Positions 8,507 to 18,472 of a stretch of DNA of 64,000 nt are shown one piece after another. The notes under the pieces were generated by a model. The model worked only from the letters and a program-made list of their open reading frames with translations, was not told the DNA's origin and did no database searches. A program made the position numbers and the translations under genes. This DNA comes from Pseudarthrobacter sp. SSS035 (GTDB taxonomy: Bacteria > Actinomycetota > Actinomycetes > Actinomycetales > Micrococcaceae). Numbering within the stretch: the first letter of the stretch is position 1; each line of letters starts with the position of its first letter. The stretch is from contig NZ_CP096882.1 of NCBI RefSeq assembly GCF_023273875.1, positions 1,488,001 to 1,552,000 of the forward strand, in the 5' to 3' direction.

Positions 8507-10336
8507 GGTAACACCGACGTTCCGACTGCCGCGACTGTTCTGTCGGACGACGCTGTTCTCTCGAACGACGCCGGGCTGGCTTCGGTGATCGCCTCGGTGA
8601 ACGCTGCCGCCGCTGCTGCACCCGGGACGCTCGCGATGGCCAGCTACGTCGAAGCCGCCGACTTCGCCGGACTGGTTGAGGGGCTCTCCCGGACCGTGGA
8701 CTACCTCCAGATCCTCGCCGCGGGCGCCGTGGACCGCACCCGCACGCAGGCCATCACCGCCGCCGCAACCACAAGCCGCACCCGGGACTGGGTCACCGGC
8801 TGGGACAACGGCGTTGAAACCCTGAACGAAACCGACGCCGAGTGGCCCGCCGGGACCACCGCCGGAACCCCCGAGACCGCCACCGGCAGCACCCGGACTG
8901 TGCCACGGTCCCCGGCCGATGACGGCTGCAAAAACACCGCCGAATTCCTGCGCCTCCGGCTCCGGATCGGGCGCAGTGAAGCCCAGCGACGCATCCATCT
9001 CGCCCACACCATCCTGCCCGCCACCACCCTCACCGGAGACCCCGTACCTCCAATGAGGGAACACCTCGCCGCAGCCCTCACCCCGACCGCCGGCGCCACC
9101 AGCAGCCCGGCAGAGACAAGCGCCGACGACGACGCCGCTGTAACCCCGTTTCAGGCCGTGCCAGGATCCGGGCCCGTGGTCTCCTCCCGCGCCGGGACCA
9201 TCATCAGCGCCACCCTCGACCGCCTCAAACACCACACCACCCCGGAAAACCTGGACCGGATCGAACACGACCTCACCCACACCGCCGCCACCGCTGACCC
9301 CGACTTCCTTGCCCGAGTCGCCCGGCGCTGGGCCGATACCCTCGACGCCGATGGCACCGAACCCACGGAAGAAGCACTCCGCCACACCCAAGGTGCCTTC
9401 ATCCGCAAACCCCGCCACGGCCTCCACCACCTCGAAATCTTCGCCACCACCGACCAATACGAACACCTCGCTACGGTCATGAACGCCGCCACCAACCCCC
9501 GCACCACCACAGGCGACACCACAGGCTCGGAAACCGGCACGGGGACCGGCGCAGCCAGCGGTACAGAAGCCGGGTCCGGGACCGGCACTCCCGACACCGG
9601 GCAGGGTAATGACGTCTGGCAGGACACAGACATCGATCTGGACCGGCGCACCCGCTCCCAGAAACAACTCGACGGCATCATCGGCGCCCTCAAAGCCGCC
9701 CTGAGCACCAACGAACTGCCCACCACCGGCGGGAACCGCCCCCAAATCCTTGCCACCATCAACTACCAAGACCTCCTCCCCCACCCGGCCACAGCCACCA
9801 GCACTGGCGACGGATTGGCTGCAGGAACAGGCACAGACAACAACAGCGGTAATAGGATTAGCACGGGCGGCGCCGGTACTGGTACTGGTATTGGCACGGG
9901 CAGCTTCACGTTCACCGGGCCCGTCGCCGCCACCACCCTGCGGAAACTCGCCTGCGACGCCGACATCATCCCCGTCCTCCTCGGCACCAGCGGCGAAATC
10001 CTGGAACTCGGCCGCAAAACGCGGCTCTTCACGCCTGCCCAACGCCTCGCCCTCACCGCCCGAGACCAAGGCTGCGCTTTCCCCAACTGCACCATCCCGG
10101 CCCCCTGGTGCGAAGCCCACCACATCACCTACTGGTCACACGACGGCTCCACCAACGTCAGCAACGGAGCCCTCCTTTGCTCCCATCACCACCACCTGAT
10201 CCACAAAGAACAATGGACCATCCACACCCGCAACGGCGTCCCCTGGTTCACACCCCCACGCCACACCGACCCCACCCAAAAACCCCAACAAAACCACTAC
10301 TTCAAACCACCACCCCCACCGCCTAAACGCGAATAG
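8468..10336 (+). CDS. DUF222 / HNH endonuclease-domain protein (13E12-repeat type)
   Basis: 622 residues from the second MEALG start; 8324 is an equally framed alternative. The N-terminal half is the DUF222 region (SRTVDYLQILAAGAVDRTR, RLRLRIGRSEAQRRI). Near the end is an HNH nuclease motif with zinc-type ligands: GCAFPNCTIPAPWCEAHH, then NGALLCSHHHHLIH. Low-complexity Gly/Thr stretches (around 9530-9600 and 9870-9900) interrupt the middle. Such genes are multicopy in Actinobacteria and related to the REP13E12 repeats of mycobacteria. Their role is unproven. No clear ribosome-binding site precedes either start. Confidence 0.85.
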   Translation: MEALGDQLARNGGGNTDVPTAATVLSDDAVLSNDAGLASVIASVNAAAAAAPGTLAMASYVEAADFAGLVEGLSRTVDYLQILAAGAVDRTRTQAITAAATTSRTRDWVTGWDNGVETLNETDAEWPAGTTAGTPETATGSTRTVPRSPADDGCKNTAEFLRLRLRIGRSEAQRRIHLAHTILPATTLTGDPVPPMREHLAAALTPTAGATSSPAETSADDDAAVTPFQAVPGSGPVVSSRAGTIISATLDRLKHHTTPENLDRIEHDLTHTAATADPDFLARVARRWADTLDADGTEPTEEALRHTQGAFIRKPRHGLHHLEIFATTDQYEHLATVMNAATNPRTTTGDTTGSETGTGTGAASGTEAGSGTGTPDTGQGNDVWQDTDIDLDRRTRSQKQLDGIIGALKAALSTNELPTTGGNRPQILATINYQDLLPHPATATSTGDGLAAGTGTDNNSGNRISTGGAGTGTGIGTGSFTFTGPVAATTLRKLACDADIIPVLLGTSGEILELGRKTRLFTPAQRLALTARDQGCAFPNCTIPAPWCEAHHITYWSHDGSTNVSNGALLCSHHHHLIHKEQWTIHTRNGVPWFTPPRHTDPTQKPQQNHYFKPPPPPPKRE

Positions 10337-10405
10337 ACGCCGCAGCAACGCGAATAGACACTGCCACAGCGTGAGAAGGCAGCCACAACGCGAATGGGCA
10401 GCCGC
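10325..10405. repeat. Degenerate short tandem repeat after the HNH gene
   Basis: AACGCGAATAGAC occurs twice, 21 bases apart, followed by the weaker copies AGCGTGAGAAGGC and AACGCGAATGGGC. This makes about four units of roughly 20 bases starting at the HNH gene's stop. No function is evident. Confidence 0.5.
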
Positions 10406-10438
10406 CATCGCACGAAGAAGTACCCGCCGGCGCACCCG

Positions 10439-11269
10439 TCAGTAAGGCCGGGCGTGTCCGACTACAACAGTGCCGTCCAGTTTTTCCGAGCGGACAGTCC
10501 TCACCGCGAAGCCCGCATGCGCCAGGATCGACGACGTTCTTCCGGCCTGCCGCTGGCTGGTTTCGATGACGAGATGCCCGCCCGGCCGCAGCCATTCGCT
10601 GGCCTCCGCAGCGACGCGGCGGTGGAACTCGAGTCCGTCAGTGCCGCCGTCGAGCGACCACAACGGTTCGTGCTCGCGTGCCTCGTGCGGCATGGAATCG
10701 ATGGCACCGGTGGGGACATAGGGGGCGTTGACAGCCATTACACTGATCCGCCCTCTGACGGCGGGCGGCAGCGCCTCAAACAGGTCGCCCTGGTGGACGT
10801 CACCACCCACACGGCCAATGTTCCGGCGGGCGCAGGCCACCGCAGCCGGGTCAATGTCCGCCGCATGGAGCTCCAGCCCCGGAATCCGGAAGGCGATGGC
10901 AGCCCCCACCGCACCGGACCCGCAACACAGGTCCACAACAACGGGCTGCTCCGCACCATCCAGGTGCTCCCGCTCCGGGTCCGCCGAGAGCAGGGCTACG
11001 GCCTCATTCACCAAGAGCCCCGTGCGGCGGCGCGGAACAAAAACCCCGGCATCGAGCTCAATCCGGAGTCCGCAGAACTCGGCCCAGCCCAGGATGTGCT
11101 CCAGCGGGTACCCGGCAACGCGCTGCTCCACCGCCGCGGCGATTTCGGCCGGGCCGGACACCGCGGCGAGGAGAAGCCGGGCTTCTTCCTCCGCAAAGAC
11201 GCACCCGGCCGAGCGCAGCCGCTCAGCGATCCCCAAAGGGGACACAACATGAAATTCAGTGGCTGACAT
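10439..11269 (-). CDS. HemK-like protein N5-glutamine methyltransferase
   Basis: 276 residues from the ATG at 11269, chosen because GGAAGG lies eight bases upstream. It holds the SAM-binding motif VVDLCCGSGAVGAAIA and the acidic strand LHAADIDPAAVACARRN. The catalytic loop reads NAPYVP where the family normally has NPPY. Relatives methylate the glutamine of the GGQ motif in release factors. The usual neighbour prfA is absent, and the altered loop makes the exact substrate uncertain, so this may be a second, divergent copy. Confidence 0.82.
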   Translation of the reverse strand: MSATEFHVVSPLGIAERLRSAGCVFAEEEARLLLAAVSGPAEIAAAVEQRVAGYPLEHILGWAEFCGLRIELDAGVFVPRRRTGLLVNEAVALLSADPEREHLDGAEQPVVVDLCCGSGAVGAAIAFRIPGLELHAADIDPAAVACARRNIGRVGGDVHQGDLFEALPPAVRGRISVMAVNAPYVPTGAIDSMPHEAREHEPLWSLDGGTDGLEFHRRVAAEASEWLRPGGHLVIETSQRQAGRTSSILAHAGFAVRTVRSEKLDGTVVVGHARPY

Positions 11270-11375
11270 GCGTACACCTTCCGCAAACTGATGGGCGCCG
11301 AGCACCGTCGCCCGCCTCTGAATGTACGCGAAGATAGCCGCTGCCAGCCCAACCCAAAAGACTGGATTTATTCTG

Positions 11376-11389
11376 TGCAAGCGCTTACA
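11376..11389 (+). promoter_or_regulatory. LacI/MalR-type operator upstream of the amylase
   Basis: TGCAAGCGCTTACA is a near-perfect palindrome around AAGCGCTT, close to operators of maltose-type LacI regulators. It lies 138 bases before the amylase start. The LacI-family gene at 17462-18466, next to malQ, is the obvious candidate regulator (inference). Confidence 0.5.
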
Positions 11390-11526
11390 GTGTGCCGTGG
11401 TTCACCTGGCGATCATCCCTGATCGCCAGCGCGAACCCCATTCCCTGACCGCCAACTGACGCCGCCCCCACTCGCATCTCCACAGCAGCCTGAACAGCAT
11501 CGCCGCTACCAGGAAGGTCTCCTGAC

Positions 11527-14155
11527 GTGAAAACACGCACCCGCAGAAGCTCAATCCAACGCCTCAACTATCCGTTAACGCCGTGGCTGGGACTGCTCGC
11601 CGCAGCCGTAGTCGCTTCCACTTCCGTCCTCCCGGCGCACGCCGCGCCGGGACCGAAGGACCCGGGGTCGCCGTCGGCCCTTCACTCCCTCCGAGCCCCG
11701 GTGACGGACGAGAATTTCTACTTTGTGATGGCCGACCGATTCAGCAACGGGGACACAACCAATGACGACGGCGGCCTCGGCGCCGACCCCATGGCGTCCG
11801 GCTTCGACCCCACCAAAAAGGGTTTCTACAACGGCGGCGACCTGGCCGGGCTGCTGGACAAAATCGACTACATCCAAGGCCTGGGCACCACGTCCATCTG
11901 GCTCACCCCCAGCTTCAAGAACAAGGCGGTGCAGCCCGAGGACAAGTCGGCCGGCTATCACGGCTACTGGATCACCGACTTCACCCAGATCGACCCCCAT
12001 CTGGGAACCAACGACGAGTTGAAGGCCCTCATCGACGAAGCACGTCAACAACGAGTTCTGGCAGGAATTCGGCCCGGAGATGCTCAGCTACGCCAAGGCA
12101 CCGGGCAAGGACGAGTTCTTTATGTTCGGCGAGGTCTTCGACCCGACCAAGTCCTTCACCTCTCAGTTCACCACCCGGAACCAGATGCAGGCAGTGCTGG
12201 ACTTCCCGTTCCAGGACGCGGCCCGGAACTTCGCGTCCAAGAGCCAGGACACCCGCTCGCTGGAGACCTTCTTCGCCGGCGACGACTGGTACACCGACGG
12301 CGATTCCAACGTCTACCAACTGCCCACCTTCCTGGGCAACCACGACATGGGCCGCATCGGCAGCTTCATCGCCGCCGACAACCCGGGCTCAGCCGACACG
12401 GAACAGGTGGCCCGCGACCAGCTGGCCCACGAGCTCATGTATTTTTCCCGCGGCAACCCGGTGATCTACTACGGCGACGAGCAAGGCTTCACCGGCCCGG
12501 GCGGGGACCAGGATGCCCGGCAGACGCTCTTCGCCAGCCAGGTGCCGGAGTACCTCGACGACGACCTGCTGGGCACTGACGCCACGCACGCCACCGACAA
12601 CTTCAACGCCGGCCACCCGCTGTACTCCAAGATCAGAGAACTCGCGGCCTTGACCAAGGACCACCCGGCCCTGCGCGACGGCGCCCACCAGCACCGCTAC
12701 GCCTCCGAGGGGCCAGGGATCTACGCCTTCTCCCGCACCGACGCGGAGGACCAGCGTGAGTATGTCGTAGCCCTGAGCAACAGCGAACAGCCGCAGACCG
12801 CCGACGTGCCCTCCTACATCGGCAAGCGCAGCTACACACGTATTTATGGGAGCACAGGTGCGGGCGCGGACAGTGTGGAGACCTCAGCGGACGGAAAGCT
12901 GACAGTCACCGTCCCGCCGCTGTCGGCCGTGGTCTACCAGTCATCGGGCCGCATTCCGCACTCCAAGGCGGCGCCCGCCGTCGCACTCCAGGAACCTGCC
13001 GCGTCACCGGCGGACAACGGCCGGATCAACGTGACGGCCGACGTCGGCGGTGCTTCGTTCTACGAGGTCACCTTTGAGGCCAGGACGGCGGGCGGCTGGG
13101 CACCGATCGGCACCGACGACACCGCGCCGTACCAGGTGTTCCACGATGTTGCTGCCCTGGAAGCAGGCGCCGCTCTCGAATACCGCGCCACGGTGCTGGA
13201 CAATGGGGGCCACCGGGCCACCAGCCAGCTCCGGGCAGCCGCAGTGCCGGCGCCGGTCGTGACGATCCAGAAGCCTGTGGAAGGAAGCAGTGTGGAGGGG
13301 GCCGTGGAGCTCAGCGCTACGGCCGATCCGGAAAAATCCAGCCACGTGGTGTCCTTCGAGCGCAGCGTGGCCGGCGGCGAGTGGACGGCCGTAGGCTCCG
13401 ATGACTCCTCACCGGTGTACTCGGTCACCGATGACCTGGCGGCACTTGAGCTCGCGGACGGCACCCAGGTGCGCTACCGCGCGGCCATGAGCGGCCCCGG
13501 CTTCGGCGTGGTCAGCGAGTTGCGGACGGTAACGGTGGGCGAGGCTCCACAGCCGGATTCGGTGACCGTGGCGGGGTCGCTGAACCCCGAGCTGGGTTGC
13601 CCTGCGGATTGGGACCCGGCCTGCCCAGCCGCGTCCATGACCCTGGACCCGGCGGACAACATCTGGCGGCTCACGGCAGACCTGCCCGCCGGGACGTACG
13701 AGTTCAAGGCCGCGCTCAACGGCAGCTGGGACCTGAACTATGGCGCCGGCGGAGTCCTTGACGGCAGCAACATCGTGTTGGACCATCCCGGCGGGGCCGT
13801 CACCTTCCGCTACGACAACAGCACACACGTCCTCAGCACCGGGTACGCCTCCCACCAGCCGGGCGCTGTCGCCATCGCGGGGAGCCTGGACAACGAACTC
13901 GGGTGCGGCGCCGACTGGGATCCAGCGTGCGGCCAGGCCCAGCTGACGCTGGATCCGGCAACGCTGGTGTGGACGCTGTCCGTGCCGGACCTGCCGGCCG
14001 GGACGTATGAGTTCAAGGCGGCGCTGAACCGCAGTTGGGACGTGAATTACGGGGCTGACGGGGTGCCCAACGGGGCCAACATCTCCTACACGCACGACGG
14101 CGGCGCGGTCACCTTCCGGTACGACCACGCCACCCACCTGCTCACGGCGGGCTAG
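11527..14155 (+). pseudogene. Secreted alpha-amylase (GH13) with two X25 domains, internal deletion
   Basis: The first frame gives a signal peptide (to about PAHA) and the start of a GH13 barrel (FYFVMADRFSNGD, GYHGYWITDF) up to ALIDEA. The second frame resumes at HVNNEFWQEFGPEM and keeps the acid/base region (FMFGEVFD) and FLGNHDMGR. Two Ig-like domains and two tandem X25-type modules (each with ELGC.ADWDPAC and AGTYEFKAALN) follow, the last ending at 14155. The DVVxNH region and the nucleophile motif (GFRID type) are missing and the frame changes, so no active enzyme can be made. AGGAAGG precedes the GTG start. Confidence 0.88.
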
Positions 14156-14165
14156 CCGCGGCCGG

Positions 14166-15092
14166 CTAGGGCTTGTCGCGGGCCTGGGTGCGTACCGTTT
14201 GCCCCAGGCCCGTGACGAACCGCCGGATGGCGAGCTCGGCAGTGGGCGGCTCGCCGAAGAACTGCCGCTGAAGAGTGGTGTCCGCGATGTACCGGCCGCT
14301 CTGGAACCACGCGATCATGGCAGCCAGGTCCTTGGCCATGGGATTGACCGGCGCCAGCACGGTCCCCGCAGCCCGGACAACCCCGGCGGGGACGGACCGG
14401 ACACGAAGGGGCCGGCCGGTGAGCCGGCCCGCGATGTCCGCGACGTCCTGCATGGCCACCGGCCGGTCCCAGCCGATGTCGATGCGCCGGCCCTCCAGAT
14501 CCGGCAGGTCAACCGCCTCCGCAAGATAGCCGGCGAGGTCGGAGGTGAGCACGAACGTCAGCGGGATCCGCGGCGATCCGATCCAGCTGAGCCGCCCTTT
14601 GCTGAACGGGTCGCCGCCGAACCGGGTGACCTGGTCCAGGAACGCGCCGGGACGGAGCGCCACGAACGGTACGCCCAGTTCCTCCAGCTTGTCTTCGGTC
14701 AGCTTCTTATGCCAGAAGTGCGGAACCTTCGGGGTCTGGTCGCACGTGAGGATGCTGGTGAGGACAAACCGCCGGACACCCGAGCGGCTGGCTGCCTCCA
14801 CGAGGTTGATGTTGCCCACCGTGTCGGTTTTGGGGGTATCGCCCTTACGGTGCCTGGTATAGCCCGCCGCCGAGGTGATCACGGCGTCGACGCCCTCCAT
14901 GGCCCGCAGCAACGACCAGGGATCCATCATGTCGCCTCGCGCGATCTCCACCCCGGGCGCCTCGAGCACGGAGGCATCCGAGCCGGGCCGCACCAGCGCC
15001 CGCACCTGCTTACCGCGCTTGAGCAGCTCCGTGGCAACCTGGCGGCCCAGCATGCCGGTGCCTCCCACTACGAGGACGGGCCCGTCGGTCAT
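14166..15092 (-). CDS. NmrA/atypical SDR NAD(P)-binding protein
   Basis: 308 residues. An N-terminal Rossmann motif (VLVVGGTGMLGRQVA) and TSILTC-type strand place it among atypical short-chain dehydrogenases of the NmrA group, which lack the classic YxxxK. They act as NAD(P)H-dependent reductases or redox sensors. The start overlaps the malQ stop by four bases (ATGA), so the two are translationally coupled. A link to glucan metabolism is not obvious. Confidence 0.85.
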   Translation of the reverse strand: MTDGPVLVVGGTGMLGRQVATELLKRGKQVRALVRPGSDASVLEAPGVEIARGDMMDPWSLLRAMEGVDAVITSAAGYTRHRKGDTPKTDTVGNINLVEAASRSGVRRFVLTSILTCDQTPKVPHFWHKKLTEDKLEELGVPFVALRPGAFLDQVTRFGGDPFSKGRLSWIGSPRIPLTFVLTSDLAGYLAEAVDLPDLEGRRIDIGWDRPVAMQDVADIAGRLTGRPLRVRSVPAGVVRAAGTVLAPVNPMAKDLAAMIAWFQSGRYIADTTLQRQFFGEPPTAELAIRRFVTGLGQTVRTQARDKP

Positions 15093-17347
15093 CGGGGATC
15101 CCCCAGCGCTTCCGAGACGGCACCCAGCAAGGCGTTGAACCGCGGGTTGTCGGGAAGGTCGTCGATGAACACCGGCTTGCCGTCCGGATCACCGAGCGGG
15201 ACCTGCCAGTTCGGGTACAGCGCTTCGGTGGTGCCGGGCTGGTTCTGTACCCGCCGCTCCCCCACGGCATCCACCAGCGCCACGCCCAGAAGGACCGACG
15301 GCGTCTGGGCCAGCAGGCGGTGCAGCGCCTCTATAGTGCGTTCCTCGCTGCCGGTGCTGCCGCGGCTACCGTCGGCGGAGGCGCCGGACGTGCCCCCATC
15401 CTCAGGCAGCAGGCCGCGTTCCCGCAGCAGCCCCATCATCTTTTCCAGCGTGGCCGTGTGCTCCGCCCGTTCTTCCGCCTCGGGGCGTTCCAGCAGTCCC
15501 AGCCTGCTGCGAAGCGCCACGTGGTCGCCCGCCAGGTAGCCGGCGGTGGGCGGCAGGTCGTGGGTGTTGACGCTGGCGAGGGCCTGCGTGCGGTACAGCT
15601 CCGGCGGCAGGGGTGAATCGCCGTCGTTCTCGAACCAGAGGATGGAGGTGCCCAGGATGCCGCGGGCAGCGAGGTAGTCGCGCACCCACGGCTCGAAGGT
15701 TCCCAGATCCTCCCCGATCACCACGGCGCCGGCACGCTGGGCCTCCAGCGCCAGGATGCCGATCAGTGCTTCGTGGTCGTACGTGACATAGGCGCCATCG
15801 CGCGGGGAGTTGCCGGCCGGCACCCACCAGAGGCGGAACAGGCCCAGCACGTGGTCCACGCGGATGCCGCCGGCATGCCGGAGCACGGTGGAGAGCATGT
15901 TGCGGAACGGGGCGTAGCCGGCCTCCGCCAGGCGGGCGGGATGCCACGGCGGCTGGTTCCAGTCCTGGCCGAGCTGGTTGTACATGTCCGGCGGCGCCCC
16001 CACGCTGATCCCGGGCGCCAGGACATCGCGGAGGGTCCAGGCGTCGGCGCTGCTGAGGTCCACGCCCACGGCAAGATCGTGCACCACGCCCAGCCGCATC
16101 CCCGCCCGGCGCGCAGCCTGCTGCGCGTTCTCAAGCTGCTCGTCACAGATCCACTGCAGCCAGCGGTGGAACCCGATCCTGTCCGCAAGCTTCCCGCGCA
16201 GCGACTCCACCTCAGGGGATCCCAGCGCGCAGTCCGGGTCGGTCCACAGCGGATGGTCCGGTGCCAGGTCTTCCCGGATGGCGGACCACAGCGCGAAATC
16301 ATCCAGCCCGGTGCCGGAGATCCGGCAGAATTCGTCGAACGCTGCCTGCCGCGCCGGCGAGCGCCGGGCGTGATACAGCAGTTCCAGGGCCTGGAGCTTG
16401 GCGGCGTACACGGTGTTGCGGTCCAGCCGTTCGCCGTCCTTGTTCAGGGCCTGGACCTGCTCCTGCAAGCTGTCCACCGCCGCGCGCTTGCGCGGCTTCA
16501 GGTAGGCGATTTCCGGGATGGCCTCCACACGGATGTACAGCGGGTTGAAGAAGCGCCGCGTGGACGGCGAGTAGGGCGAGGGCTGGACCGGCGGCACGGG
16601 TTCCGCGGCGTGCAGCGGGTTGACCAGCACATAGTCTGCGCCACGGGCGCCGCTGAGTGTGGCCAGGTCCGCGAGGTCGGCGAAGTCGCCGATCCCCCAG
16701 GACCGTTTGGACCGCACGGAGTAGAGCTGCGTGGCCAGGCCCCAACCGCGGCGCTCCACCAGGGAATCGGCGGTGGTGAGCCGCGCCGGAACCACCACCA
16801 GCGCACCCTCGGCTGTGACGCCGTCGGACTCTGCGTGCAGTGTGTGCCAGCCCAGCGGCAACCCCTCCGGCACGGCGAAGGTGGCCCGGCCGGTGGCCAC
16901 GCCGTCAACGTCCTGGGGCGGCACCCAGACGTCCTGCTGGACGGCTTCCGCGGGCTCCCCCGCGCCGGCCTCCAGCACAACTGTCAGACGCGCTGTCGAA
17001 CCGTCCCGGACGTGGACGGGAACCAGTGCGGTTTGGCCCTGCTGGACCACGACGGCGGGCGGCAGCATCCGCCGCCACGGCGCCACTTCCGCCTCGGCCA
17101 GGGCAGCCTCGATCAGCTGGTTCGTTTGGGCCGGGACGCCCAGCGCCGCCAGGACCTTGGTCAGGGTTTCCAGGGCCACGCTGTGCGGCAGCCCGTCCCA
17201 GCCGTGGAACGAGGTGCCCACGCCGTGAACGTCGGCGAGGCGTTGGAGCAGGTGCCGGTCCACGGGCTCATGACCGGCGGCATCATCATTGCCCGGTGGA
17301 ACCGGTGTGCCGAAAATTTGAGCGTGCTGTTGGTCTGGAGCCTTCAT
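15089..17347 (-). CDS. malQ: 4-alpha-glucanotransferase (amylomaltase)
   Basis: 752 residues, matching actinobacterial GH77 enzymes that carry an extra N-terminal beta-rich domain. Family segments include WGIGDFADLADLA, PSPYSPSTRRFFNPLYI, GGIRVDHVLGLFRLWWVP (with the nucleophile Asp), VIGEDLGTFEPWV (with the acid/base Glu) and SVNTHDLPPTAGYL. It moves maltosyl and longer units between alpha-1,4-glucans in the cytoplasm. It lies downstream of a LacI regulator and upstream of an SDR gene on the same strand. GAGG is found 11 bases before the ATG. Confidence 0.96.
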   Translation of the reverse strand: MKAPDQQHAQIFGTPVPPGNDDAAGHEPVDRHLLQRLADVHGVGTSFHGWDGLPHSVALETLTKVLAALGVPAQTNQLIEAALAEAEVAPWRRMLPPAVVVQQGQTALVPVHVRDGSTARLTVVLEAGAGEPAEAVQQDVWVPPQDVDGVATGRATFAVPEGLPLGWHTLHAESDGVTAEGALVVVPARLTTADSLVERRGWGLATQLYSVRSKRSWGIGDFADLADLATLSGARGADYVLVNPLHAAEPVPPVQPSPYSPSTRRFFNPLYIRVEAIPEIAYLKPRKRAAVDSLQEQVQALNKDGERLDRNTVYAAKLQALELLYHARRSPARQAAFDEFCRISGTGLDDFALWSAIREDLAPDHPLWTDPDCALGSPEVESLRGKLADRIGFHRWLQWICDEQLENAQQAARRAGMRLGVVHDLAVGVDLSSADAWTLRDVLAPGISVGAPPDMYNQLGQDWNQPPWHPARLAEAGYAPFRNMLSTVLRHAGGIRVDHVLGLFRLWWVPAGNSPRDGAYVTYDHEALIGILALEAQRAGAVVIGEDLGTFEPWVRDYLAARGILGTSILWFENDGDSPLPPELYRTQALASVNTHDLPPTAGYLAGDHVALRSRLGLLERPEAEERAEHTATLEKMMGLLRERGLLPEDGGTSGASADGSRGSTGSEERTIEALHRLLAQTPSVLLGVALVDAVGERRVQNQPGTTEALYPNWQVPLGDPDGKPVFIDDLPDNPRFNALLGAVSEALGDPR

Positions 17348-17461
17348 GGATGTCCGCCTCGTCTGGTGTGATGGGCCCGAACTTACATTGCTTGCTGACG
17401 CACGGGAGCAACACGCCCCCGCGCACGACTGTTGCAGCCAACGATAGTCCGGCGGCAGCCC

Positions 17462-18466
17462 TCAGGGCGCCGAATCCCGGATTATCAGGTCAAAGCCCGC
17501 CTCCGCATGAACCCCGTCTGACCTCGCTTCCGGCCCGGCAATCCGGTCGATCAGCAACCCGACGGACCGTTCCGCAATCTCGTCCATGCCGGGCGACACG
17601 GTGGTGAGCGACGGCGAGGCGAACCGTGCCTCGTCGATGTTGTCAAAGCCCGCCACGGCAACGTCCTGGGGCACCTTCACGCCACGGACGAGCAATTCGT
17701 GCATGGCGCCCAGGGCGAGGGCGTCGTTCAGCCCGAAGACGGCGTCGAACGGAATGCCACGTTCCAGGAGGCCGGCGACGGCGGCTGCTCCCCCGTCGCG
17801 GCGCCATTCCCCGGGTGCCACCAGGGCCGGGTCAAACGGGACACCGGCGCCTCCCAGTGCTTTCCGGTAACCGTTGAGCCGCAGTCCGGCCGAGCCCGCT
17901 GACTCGCCAGGATGGGCGCCGAGCACCGCAATACGACGGCGGCCTCCCGCCAGCAGGTGGGCGGTGAGGGCGTGGGCGGCGTCCTGGTTTCTCATGGTGA
18001 CCAGGTCCAGCCGGGGATCCACAATGTGCTCGCCGAGCAGCACCACCGGTTTGGTGCCGCGGTGGGAGGCTACGGCGTCGGCCCTCATGACGAGTGGCGT
18101 GAACAGGAGTCCGTCGGTCAGCTGCCGCAGCGGACCCCGCAGGGCACCGAGCTCGTTGGCTTCCAGGGCGCCGGACTGTTCCACCAGCACGCGGTAGCCG
18201 CGCCGCTCCGCCACCGTCATCACCCTCGAGGCCAGCTCTGCGTAGTACGGCGCCGCGAGGTCGGACAGCACCAGGCCCAACATGTGGGTCTTCCCCGAGC
18301 GCAGGCTGCGAGCCGTCAGGTTCGCCTCGTAGCCCAGTTCCGCAATGGCGTCCTGGACCCGTTGCCTGGTGGCCGGCCGGATGAACTCGTAGTCGTTGAG
18401 CACGTTCGACACCGTCTTCAACGACACCCCGGCGACGCGCGCCACATCGTTCATGGTCACTGCCAT
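17462..18466 (-). CDS. LacI-family transcriptional regulator
   Basis: 334 residues. The N-terminal helix-turn-helix is typical (MNDVARVAGVSLKTVSNVLN), followed by the hinge (LTARSLRSGKTHMLGLVLSD) and a periplasmic-binding-type sugar domain (AVAGFDNIDEARFASPSLTTV). It sits just upstream of malQ and near the amylase, whose promoter holds a fitting palindrome, so control of maltodextrin use is likely but inferred. It begins six bases before the end of the glycosylase gene on the same strand. Confidence 0.93.
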   Translation of the reverse strand: MAVTMNDVARVAGVSLKTVSNVLNDYEFIRPATRQRVQDAIAELGYEANLTARSLRSGKTHMLGLVLSDLAAPYYAELASRVMTVAERRGYRVLVEQSGALEANELGALRGPLRQLTDGLLFTPLVMRADAVASHRGTKPVVLLGEHIVDPRLDLVTMRNQDAAHALTAHLLAGGRRRIAVLGAHPGESAGSAGLRLNGYRKALGGAGVPFDPALVAPGEWRRDGGAAAVAGLLERGIPFDAVFGLNDALALGAMHELLVRGVKVPQDVAVAGFDNIDEARFASPSLTTVSPGMDEIAERSVGLLIDRIAGPEARSDGVHAEAGFDLIIRDSAP

Positions 18467-18472
18467 GAGCGG

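Noticed and set aside
8291..10123. A 610-codon minus-strand open frame
   Set aside because: Antisense to the DUF222-HNH gene; its Gly/Val-rich sequence mirrors the Pro/Thr/Ala coding strand.
10325..10405. CRISPR array
   Set aside because: Units of about 20 bases without spacers and no cas genes; no CRISPR array was seen anywhere in the window.
15773..17371. A 532-codon plus-strand open frame
   Set aside because: It is antisense to malQ, with no family motifs and atypical His/Arg content.
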